DNA of 64,000 nucleotides from Mercurialis annua (lineage: Eukaryota > Streptophyta > Magnoliopsida > Malpighiales > Euphorbiaceae), in the NCBI RefSeq assembly GCF_937616625.2, contig NC_065570.1, forward strand, positions 42,291,665 through 42,355,664, read 5' to 3'. The translations under genes were made by a program, and so were the position numbers. The notes beneath the pieces were generated by a model. That model made no database searches. It worked only from the letters and a program-made list of their open reading frames with translations, and was not told the origin of the DNA. Positions 54,591-64,000 of this stretch are shown here, piece by piece (the stretch's first letter is position 1; every line of letters starts with the position of its first letter).

Positions 54591-56928
54591 GTTATGTTCT
54601 ATCTCCACTCTCGCACTCTCATTGCATTTACTGTAACTGTTACTAGAAGTCTCTCTTTCGAATCCATCGTCTATAACAATGTCTGTCGCATTTTCATGCG
54701 TTCGTTATCTTCTATCTATCCAATGCATATTGTGCTTTTCTTTCTTCTATGTTTCTTACAACATGGGAAATCGTCTTTGTTATCAAATCTTCAATTCATT
54801 TATTTCAATAACCACTAGCACCCTTAAAAATTTCTAGTCTTATCATTCAACTCTCTCGATTCTTACTTATAAATAATCGCCTTATGCTAATCAATAACAT
54901 GTCGTTATGTAATATCCTTGGTAACATAGATGATTAGTCTCGTTGTTAATATATTACATTATATGAATAACTTTCCTAGTATAGCTCCGCATGTGACTAT
55001 ATTGGGGACTCAATTTTGTCTTCTATTACCTTCTTGTTTCATTATTCTCTATTTTTCTCGTCAATTTCTACCACTTTATCCTTTGGTGTCGATGTTACTC
55101 GATTGTTATCCAATATCCTTTCTTTAATACAATATGAGTTGTTCTCATTGTATATCCCTTAAATCTTTACATCTCTTTTGCTTTATGAACATTAACTTGT
55201 CACATTCCGAATACTCTTCGATTACTTATACTTACTATTCACATATACTTTTCTTGTTAAGTATAAAGTTGATCCTCCACTTTATGATGAAGTTTACGTT
55301 CCTTCGGACTTCTTGCCTTTCAGTATTCTTGTTGTTGTGTTTGTTGTAACAAAACAGTGCGTGACAATCACTTTCATAAGCTCTGTATCGCTTAGGTCTC
55401 ACCTTTTCCCCCTTTGTTTCTATTCAATAAGGCTTCTCAATCTTTTATTCTTTTCCTATCAATGAGATGTTCATTAGCCGTACCTTCCCTTAGATTCTGA
55501 TGACTCACTCGTTTATACCTCTTGTACCCTCGAGCTTGTTTAACCACTTCTCCTATTCATTCACGTTTACCTTATCATCCTTTAAAATGTCTTTATCAAT
55601 CTTTATGACAAGTATTAACATTATCGAAAATCTTAGGATATTCATATCCCTAACATTGTTGTATTAGCGTTTATACCCAATAATTGCTTTAATCTTTCCA
55701 GATATTATCTGCTCGTGTACGTACACATGAATATCTATTCTATACACAATCCTTCTTTAGTCAAGTACATATTACTTGCTTTGCATCTAAAGGAACAATT
55801 TCCTTATACTCGATCAGCGTCAACGTCTTGCTTTTCTTCCTCTAATTAATTCTCGATCTGTTTCTCAATATGTCAATGCTAATATTTACTTCTTATTCTG
55901 AAGTAATACTTTCTCTTATTTTAATTCCCTACGTCTTATATTTACTGCGAACTATTATTCCATAATAATTCTATCGATCTTTCTTTGATTTGTCTCTTGA
56001 AATCTCAACATTAACTCTAACCCTTATTTATTACATTATACTATTTCCAATATCATATTCACTTTCTGAATTTAACTTCAGCTTATATCGTTTATGTTTA
56101 TCTGGTTCTTCTATTATTTCCATCTTTGATCTTTATATGTTCTTGTTCCATTCATCGCTGGAATCCAATCGTTATTAATATGTTTAAGCTCGGCCTTCCG
56201 ATAATGGCTCTTAATTCCGACTTGCTCTCTTTTTTCATTGGATTCTAGATTATGCTTCCCTTGGACAGCTATCGACAACATTGATATTATCTTTCTTCTT
56301 TGCAATCATCGTAGTTCCTTTCTTGTAGTATTAATCTTTTCCATGGTATAAGTCACCTCTTGGTCCTTTGACTTCAGTCATCTATGTAGGATTGGTAGCG
56401 TCGTCACTGTTGTCTTTTTAATATGCTTCTCGATCATCTTGTACTTCTTATTTTAACATCCCCGATATCGACTATAGGTAGAAGGTTGAAAATTACTCCT
56501 TTTAATTTTCTCGACGTATTGCACTCTCGATCGTGTGCGTATCTGTATATCTCATTCTTACTGATGTCTAGATTATCAGTAAGGTAGATTTGTTCTTATG
56601 TCAAGTCTATCATCAATTCAGCACTGTACGCGTGTTATACAATCCTTCTAAATGCCAATTTTTTCTAACTGGTCTTCTCGTATCCCTAATTTGTCTTCAG
56701 GTTCTTACACCCCTTTTTCCTTATCTTACGTTCTTTACTTTCATATCACCTTATACTCGCGTAAGTACTGATCATAGGTATCTTCCCAACATCTCTTACT
56801 TTTTATCCCGATCTATCTGATAACATTTCATTATTATGGCTCGATTCTTTTATTAGGGTGCATTTTATCACATAAGTTCATTTTCATTCTTGTTTATTGA
56901 TAATCTTTTAATACTATCACAAGGGTTT
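54591..56928 (-). other. Pyrimidine-rich, LTR-element internal-like DNA
   Basis: No credible ORF on either strand. Composition (C/T-rich on plus) and style resemble the internal region at 59920-63962. It is probably the decayed internal part of an element associated with the truncated LTR at 52633, but I cannot align it convincingly. Confidence 0.45.
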
Positions 56929-57460
56929 TGTCACTACCCAATTTATTGAGCCGAGACCGGCGCTAGGGAGCGGGAGTGGTAGCTCCGGAACCCGTAGCAA
57001 GCCTAAAACCACTGTAAATTTTTCGCGAACAAAATATAATACTATATATAAAACGTTTTCAGAAAGCTTCTTTAATTAATATAATTACTTTTATCAATAT
57101 CTCATATTTCCTTTCTGAAAACCGATGCAACATGATTCGCAGAAACCAGGGTCTTACAGTGCGATATCTCACATCCAGCACCGCCCTGTTTCTAGTCATA
57201 ATCACTACCAACTCCACACATGGAAGTTTGTTAAAGAAATCAAACAGATAAAACATCATCTTTATAAATAACTTATTTATAAAATTATATCAGAGTTTAT
57301 TTCAAATACCGTTTGAAATCAAATCATAAACCTTATATTGACACCTACTGACTACTGCAGCTCTAAGGACTTGTACTTTGTGCAAGTCAAAAGACTTTCG
57401 ACACAAAGGAGGTGGTCTGTCTGATCTGACTCCCATTTCCTGAAAACAACAGTCAGGGGT

Positions 57461-57480
57461 CAGTATTTGGAAAAATATTG
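57461..57480 (-). promoter_or_regulatory. Conserved LTR hairpin, one G-U pair
   Basis: CAGTATTT and AAATATTG around GGAA; one wobble pair in the RNA. Flanked by GGGGT and AGTGAGC like the copy at 11427. Confidence 0.55.
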
Positions 57481-58436
57481 AGTGAGCTTGCAAATTACTA
57501 ACGGTATTATAAAAACATAACATCGCATTTCAAATCAAATAATAATACGAAAATACATATAAGCAAGTAATTGATCCGTTCGAAACTAATATCCTAAAAT
57601 GTGACACAACTTACGAATATTCAAATCATATTGATCCAGATGGTCCGACCCGGGAGTGTTCACACTCTACCACGTTGATCGCGACCAATCGTTTAATTCC
57701 AAAGTGTGAGTCCAACTCACTAGATACGGGGACTCCAGGTTACACCGTAACCGAGTGCCCACTCGTATCGAATTCATTGTCCAACTGAAATTCATATTCA
57801 TAATCATATCATATAATATCAAATCATTTCTCATATGCAAACACACTAGACTGACTCGATACAGGTGATCACACAGTCTATTGACGCCCAATAGGTAGCT
57901 AGTTTCTTCGGATCGTATACTAAAATTTCAGTTCAAAACAATCATTCAAATCATCGAATCATATAAATGCGATGTATAAAATTACAATATTCTTAATATA
58001 TGACAATAACTTTTATAAATAATAAGCGAAAGTAAATTGCAACTCAAAGTGACCGCTATCCAAATAGGTGTAATGTCATTATCCAAACCACACGAGTTCT
58101 ATGCGTCGCTCGATCCCTTAGCTATTCTAGCTCGTCGCTCTGATAGCTCATTGACACGTCAATTACCTATTCGAATTACACGTACGTTTAATTCATAACG
58201 TAAGCTTAGCACCAAACTCTAAGTTTTAATCTTAGGTTAACACGATCTTATCTCAATTACGACTCTTAACCTTGATAAACTCTTAATAAACTCCTTATAC
58301 TTAGCCGAGGTAATTTTCGTATTCATTCTATCGATTTCCAAACATAGGTTACATATGCTCCGAAACCCAAACACGTCTAACTCGCTTATCGTTTGTTTTT
58401 TTCACGTTTTCGGAGCCAGGAATCATTTAGCGTGAC

Positions 58437-58620
58437 AGGGCATGTCGTGTCGGACCTCGGCACGTCGTGCCCATCAATAAAGGGGAGGAGCACAACGTGC
58501 TCTCCTTTGGCACGACGTGCCTCCATTCAAAAGAAGGGAGCACGTCGCGTCCAAGCCATTTTTGGCTTGGCCCGTCGTGCCTCCTTGGGGCGCGCCGTGC
58601 CCCTACCTAGGGCACGGGTT
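58437..58620 (-). repeat. Cluster of GCACG(A)CGTGC palindromes
   Basis: About eight units of the type GGCACGTCGTGCC, with variants AGCACAACGTGCT and GGCGCGCCGTGCC. They occupy the same LTR position as the CACG(N2)CGTG clusters of the related LTRs but with a one-base centre. A second small cluster (TCGCACGTCGTGAGACA, two units and one variant) follows at 58915-58985. Confidence 0.85.
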
Positions 58621-59351
58621 CAGCCAACGCTCTCCACCATTCCAACTCCGTAGCTCGACGTTATAATACCAAAACTCTCAAATATCCTTAAATATCAAGT
58701 TAGAACACCAAAAACATATAAAACGGCTAAGTCACGGCATATACGATCAATTCACCAATTGAAAACAATAGGCAGCAACTAAAACCTCATTTAAATAAAC
58801 CAAACATTGATTCTTACATTGGTTTGATGCTCTAGGATTATAGACAATCCTTTCCTCTTTCCAACGCAACGAGAATCGCTCAATTCGAAATCCGAACGAA
58901 TAAATTATGCCGAATGCAAGTTCGCTCGCGTCGCGAGATTATGTCGCACGTCGTGAGACATTGTCGCACGTCGTGAGACACCCCTAAACAGGTCCAAATG
59001 TTGCCTCGATATGCTCCCGACATCTCTAACTCATTCCGACATGTTTCTACATCAATATAACACAAAATTCAACTCAATAATCATCAAAAACGTCAAAAGC
59101 GACGTGATAACGTTTGATACGATTCGAACGAAACATAACAGCCATGAATTATTCAATTACAGCGCCCAAAACAACAAATTACCTTCATTTGAACCTTAGA
59201 AAAGATAGAGGATCGAGTTCTAGATCCAACGGCGCAAAAATCGCTCGATTCGGACGACAAACGGCGAAACGGCGGCGGATCGAGATTGGTCGTTGTTTCC
59301 TTCTTCACTTCTCTGAATTCTTCTATCATGTTATGAGTTTAATTCATTTAA

Positions 59352-59354
<3 letters not shown>

Positions 59355-59384
<30 letters not shown>
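59355..59384. repeat. (TA)n microsatellite
   Basis: A run of about 14 TA dinucleotides inside the LTR. Confidence 0.9.
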
Positions 59385-59388
<4 letters not shown>

Positions 59389-59919
59389 GCTAATTAGCCA
59401 CTTTAGTCCTTCATTTCTTTAACTTAAACCATTTCTCTTTTAAACTTTCTATTTTAACCAAATGGTCTATTACTCACGTTAACTCAATTATTTACGTAGT
59501 ATTTACATCCAAATAAATAGTACTAACCCAAAATTATTATTTTCCGTCAATAATTTTCTAATTGCTATTCTCAAGGCTTAATTGGCTAATTGACACTTTG
59601 ATCCTTAAACTTTTCAAAAATTGCACTTCAGTCCAAAACGCTTCCGCGTCCAAATTTTAAACAGTCTCCGATTGACTCGAGAATTTTACCCTTATTACTA
59701 TAAAATATTTCGCAGATTTTGGCAAAATAATTTCCATCACGGGATTTATATTTTATTTTATATTAATTCTCTAACCTTTCCCTCAAATCCAGCTAAATCA
59801 CTTAATAAAATTTACTCTAAATTCTCGATACTATTAAATGAAATCCATCCCGATTTAATTTATCAGAATTCGCGGCACGTGGCGCGATTTAATTACTTTA
59901 AAATATTTGGGGTATTACA

Positions 59920-59932
59920 TTCTTCCCCCTTA
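59920..59932 (-). other. Polypurine tract
   Basis: In element sense TAAGGGGGAAGAA, directly before the 3' LTR. It is preceded by the conserved AATTCGAGGACGAA block. Confidence 0.85.
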
Positions 59933-62900
59933 TAAAAATTCGTCCTCGAATTTTCATATACCTTTCTTATATACTTTGTTCAATCGATATCCTTACCAAT
60001 TTCCATAATAGTATACCTTATTCATCTTATAATGTTTCGTCAACATACGGAATTGATATTCCAATTCCTATACTACTTAAACCACAACTTCAGCTGTTGT
60101 TTACAACTTTCATGTCATTATCTTCTTCTATCGTGGCGTCAGTTGTATTCTTATACCTCATAATTCCTTACCTTTAATTTCTTTTCCTTGATCTTATATA
60201 CATGACCTTTTCATCTGTTCCTTGTCTGACATTCAATACTATAAACTCTTGTCCCTGTAATTGAACTTTCAGTTCCTTACTGATGTTCAATGGTAATTCA
60301 TCCTAATGATGTCTTATCACTAAAGATGATAATCTTTGTCATTCAACTTCTCCCTTTTATGACGACACTAGACGTATTCATATGTACTTACGATTCTCCG
60401 TTCTTGATTCTTTTCTTTTGTTCAATACGTCTAATCCTATCATCATTCCTTGTTGAGTGATGTGAATACTCAATTAGCTCATGCTTTTCTACTTACGTAG
60501 TCTCTTTTGTATTACTGTTGCTGTCATCCGATTGTTATTCGTCGTGGTGCTAGGAACTTATCCCATTATCCGCTATCCTCTTTTGTCTCATTACTTCCCT
60601 TCTCGTATGAAGATTCTTTCATTATCATTGCTTATCATGGTTATCCATGAGATGAATCCTTATGACGTATCCTTATGAGGTCTTTGCTTTTCTTGTAGGG
60701 GCTTACTCGATCTTCTTCTTGCGTTTTCATACCTCGTATGCTCCTTTATTCGTGGTATGTTTGTTGACTTACTTCTTTTTTTCTTAAGCGCGATGCACTA
60801 TTCTTATATCTCCTTGTTTCTTCTTACTTCATATTGATCTGCTTCTTCTTTCATTCGTTACAATCTTGAATAACTGTCTTCGTTATCCTGTCCTTTCTTC
60901 CACTTTACGATCATTGCCAACATCTTTTAAAGATTTTCAGTCTTATATTATGTTTCTTTACACCACAGTTGTCCATGCATTAATGTTTGATGTCATATAG
61001 GAAAGAGATATTTAATGTCTTTGTGAACCTTCTTGGTTCGGGCACAGTTGTTACTTATACGATCTTCGTACTAGTAGAACAACAATTGTTGCCACGTTGG
61101 AATTTTACTCCAGATTAATTCAATGTACCTTGTTTACTCCTTTCTAATGAGGATCCTTGATCCTTTCAACTTTTTTCGTCGTGTGTTGCTTTTAGTAGTA
61201 TCATCACTATCACCATCATCGCGTATCGTGTATACTCTTATTGATCTTCAAATTCGTTAATACCTGATCTCATCTATCCAAATGCGTCCTTGTGTTCTCA
61301 TGGAGATCTTTGTCTATCCTTGTTGCCATATTTGGCATTTTATACTCTATTTTCCTTAATCTTCTTTCGATGTTCCTTCATCTTTCTAGTAAATATCTCA
61401 CTATCTACCTCGCCGTGTTCTATCTTTTGAAACTTAAATGTTGACCTTAGTATTAACCCTCAGGTTATATTCATCTTTAATTTCTTATTCACAATATTGT
61501 CTTATCTCACCTAGGCTCTTCTTTCCTTTATCGTCTCCTCGACATTATCGTCTTCGATCTGCAATGAGGCTTTTAGCATTCATAGTCGTAATCTAACTAT
61601 CATATATCTATTTCTTCTTTTCCATACTCAATCCTGGTTTGGCTCTTAGTTACCAAAATATTTCTCTTTACTGTCATGTAGCGTTAGGCTTACCTCTCAT
61701 TACTATCCATGATCTTGTTATTCTCTTTCGTCACTCTTTTCTTTGATCCATACCATAGATGTATCTCTTCACGATCTTTCTTTGACTTCTTATTCTTTGT
61801 CAACCGATAGGATTAGTAGCCTTAGTACTTTAATCCTACGGTACTCTTCTTATATTCCATATTCATGCTCTTATCATGCTCCTCGATCATCTCCTATTGC
61901 ATTCTTTGCATTTCCCTTTCATCGCATCTCGTACATTGTATACCTCTTCTTTTAGCATCCACATCATCGACCATGAGTAATGGTCGCAGCCTATTTCATC
62001 TGAATTTTTCGATGTGGTGCTTTCTTGATTGCATACATATTGTCCTACTGTACCTCTTACTGACATCTTAATTGTCAGTGGATCCAATCCTATTTCTCTG
62101 CCCTCTTTATCCTTCTTTGTTTCTATGTGTCCGCGACTACATAGAATTCCATTTCTCTAGTCTCCTGTGTTGATCCATCCAATACTACTTTCTTGAGTGT
62201 GACCCAATTCCGATATTGAGCCTCCTCTTTACATTCTTTCACACGTCTCAATGCACGAAGCTTCATCCATATATCCGACAAGTTCGATGCTACCTAATGC
62301 ATCTAACTTTTCAAGGATCACTATCAATCTTCTACATCAATCGCGCTATGCACTTTACTCCTTATTAGCCGCACTTGAAACTTAAGATCCCGTGCTTCGC
62401 GCACATCTATCACACTTATACTTGCCCTAATCTTTTCATTCGCTTTATAATTGCAACCTTGTGGTGGAAGTTCCAACTTCTAACTCACTTATTGCAGCAC
62501 TTGTTATTTATCTCTTGATCTTTCTTATCGTATAATTCCTTTCCATTCGCCCTCATGTAGCGTTGATGTTCACTATGCTTAGCTGGCCAAGTCTTATACT
62601 TTATACTTCATATTCTTATCGCCCGTCTACCTGGCTCGTTTCTTTTATTCATATATATCCATCATAGATACACTTATAAAAACCACTTGAAGTTCTTGGT
62701 TTGACGATCCTATCGGTTAATACGCAGATAGCCATCTTAGGAATGTCGTATTCCGATATCAATTTGCTATAACGGCTTAGTAGGGAGCTAACACGGCTTT
62801 ACTAAACCTTCACTACTTATAGATCATGACTAAAGTTTATCACGTCGATGCATAGCAAACCATACACATTCCTTACACTATGATATGTATCCGTCAATCT

Positions 62901-63946
62901 TTCGATTATATCTTTTTATATACTTCATCTCTTATATCGTAATTTAATATCTTTGACGTCTCGTCAAAGAGATACTCACTTTCTAGCTTACCACTAATTG
63001 GGTACGTATCACTTTCCAATACGTCGGTTATTTTTTAGCTATATTCTAGCTCGTTAACTCAGGGCTAAGTTCATATCCTATAAGCATAAATTCTATGTTC
63101 TCGCAATTATACATATTCGATCTTCTCGTGACCTTGATTGTAGCTTGCTCGCGAGTGCTTCCCTTCCGTCACAGAGTTCTGGTCTAGGTATATTTACATA
63201 AAAACAAAAATTCTTGAAAACTCTTCAAAACAAAACAACTCATTTTGAAATTTAATTCAAAATTTCATTTAAACCTTAGCAAAATTGTGCACTAGGGTAA
63301 TGACACCTCTCATCCCCAAAGAGTTGCCACAACTCACCTTTTTTCTGAACATAATGCATATGGTGCATATCCTACTAATGCATGAATTGATGTATGTAGT
63401 GATGCATTTCTATCAATGGCTATTACGGGTCTAGGCACAATTATGCTTTCAGAATCGTTAAACAAATAACTTTAAAAAGTTATAAACTTTGCATTTTGTA
63501 AGTTCTCTAGACCTTTAAACTCTGTATCCGACAAGTTGTTCCATTTTTGTAGCTTCGTACTCTTTCTTCGTTCGCTTCTAGCACGCCAATCGATCACTTT
63601 CAATAGCATCTTGGCGTTGCTCGATGCTAACCCCGTATGCTCGACTATCGAGTCATAGCAATATCAACTATATTCTATTCATAGGAGGCATTACATCTCC
63701 ACGAGATTCCATCTAGATATGCATGTCACATATGCATATCCTAACGAAGACAAAACATGCGCATGTATCTCGCATAAGCTTGTCACAACGAAACAAACAT
63801 GTATTTAATAAACTAGTCAATCATACATATCACAAAGCAAACAACGTAAACGACTTGGATCAGACAGAACTCAACTCTATAGCTGCATTAGTTCCTAGGT
63901 AACTTTATCATCAAAACACATAATAGCAGAGGTAACTGGACCAACT
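59933..63946 (-). other. Non-coding internal region, strongly pyrimidine-biased on plus
   Basis: About 4 kb without a credible ORF; the longest frames are 60-70 codons and resemble nothing known to me. The sense (minus) strand is purine-rich, as in the 22370-25330 region of the gag-only element. No gag remnant can be placed near the PBS. Confidence 0.6.
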
Positions 63947-63958
63947 GCTCTGATACCA
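63947..63958 (-). other. Primer-binding site, initiator-Met tRNA type
   Basis: Reverse complement TGGTATCAGAGC, four bases from the 5' LTR, with the same spacing as at 20987. Confidence 0.92.
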
Positions 63959-63962
63959 CAAT

Positions 63963-64000
63963 TGTCACGACCCAATTTATTTAGCCGAGACCGGCGCTAG
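63963..64000 (-). repeat. 5' LTR, first 38 bases in window
   Basis: TGTCACGACCCAATTTATTT and ACCGGCGCTAG match the start of the LTR at 56929. It continues outside the window. Confidence 0.9.

Larger units (their letters stand above)
56929..59919 (-). repeat. 3' LTR (2991 bp)
   Basis: Plus strand starts TGTCACTACCCAATT and ends GGGGTATTACA. It contains the hairpin at 57461-57480, palindrome clusters at 58437-58620 and 58915-58985, and a (TA)n run at about 59356-59384. The ORFs over it are not supported as genes. Confidence 0.88.
56929..64000 (-). mobile_element. Non-autonomous LTR retrotransposon, 5' LTR cut by the window end
   Basis: Minus-strand element: 3' LTR 56929-59919, polypurine tract 59920-59932, internal region to 63962, PBS 63947-63958 and the first 38 bases of the 5' LTR from 63963. 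The LTR ends, PBS and the CGTCCTCGAATTT block next to the polypurine tract match the gag-only element at 18020. No gag, protease or pol frame is visible in the 4-kb interior, so it is LARD-like or strongly decayed. Confidence 0.85.

Noticed and set aside
54525..56820. Several plus-strand ORFs of 60-97 codons rich in Leu, Phe and Ser, resembling membrane proteins
   Set aside because: C/T-rich DNA yields hydrophobic frames by composition. No domain, start context or neighbour supports them.

Overview
This window is plant nuclear DNA, most likely from a eudicot with a large, repeat-rich genome. It is almost entirely transposable elements. I see no host gene, rRNA or tRNA. The plant assignment rests on L1-type LINEs with RRM-like ORF1 and zf-RVT ends, Tat-lineage Ty3/gypsy elements with two RNase H domains, initiator-Met-type primer sites (PBS), and CACTA, Mutator, hAT and Stowaway-like MITEs. 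The species cannot be told from what I can see.

Layout. 1-3514: 3' part of a dead L1 LINE carrying a foreign-looking open insert. 3515-7157: AT-rich DNA with a Stowaway-like terminus, a hAT MITE (273 bp, 8-bp target site duplication, TSD), a 710-bp TIR element with a perfect 34-bp palindrome, and an Ogre-like LTR fragment. 7171-15464: a second, apparently full-length LINE with a 13-bp TSD, interrupted by two solo LTRs. 15901-50041: an Ogre/Tat-like LTR element on the minus strand, grossly expanded by nested insertions. These are a gag-only LTR element (18020-28304, TSD GACTA), a solo LTR (30578-31486, TSD CACTC) and a Tat/Retand-like element (34026-43678, TSD CTAGT). 50042-52540: 3' internal sequence of a neighbouring Ogre-like copy that shares the LTR at 48101-50041, with several minisatellites. 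52633-64000: further LTRs of the family seen at 18020 and 10907, one holding a CACTA and a Mutator MITE, then a minus-strand element whose 5' LTR runs off the window.

Function. The best-preserved coding unit is the Retand-like element. It has gag-protease-RT-RNase H-archaeal-type RNase H on the minus strand, an integrase with one stop and two apparent GT-AG introns in the pol region, and a three-exon antisense ORF convergent with pol. The Ogre-like host element also carries an antisense gene, a plant mobile domain (PMD) relative, but has lost its RT, RNase H and integrase. The gag-only element has LTRs that differ at only about ten positions, so it moved recently, presumably using proteins from a partner.

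Most unusual. LTRs of one family carry a GC-rich cluster of CACG(N)CGTG palindromes at the same place, with a different unit in each subfamily. The same LTRs conserve a small hairpin with covarying stem bases. In the Retand-like element, a 63-nt in-frame insertion looks like an intron created by insertion and target duplication.
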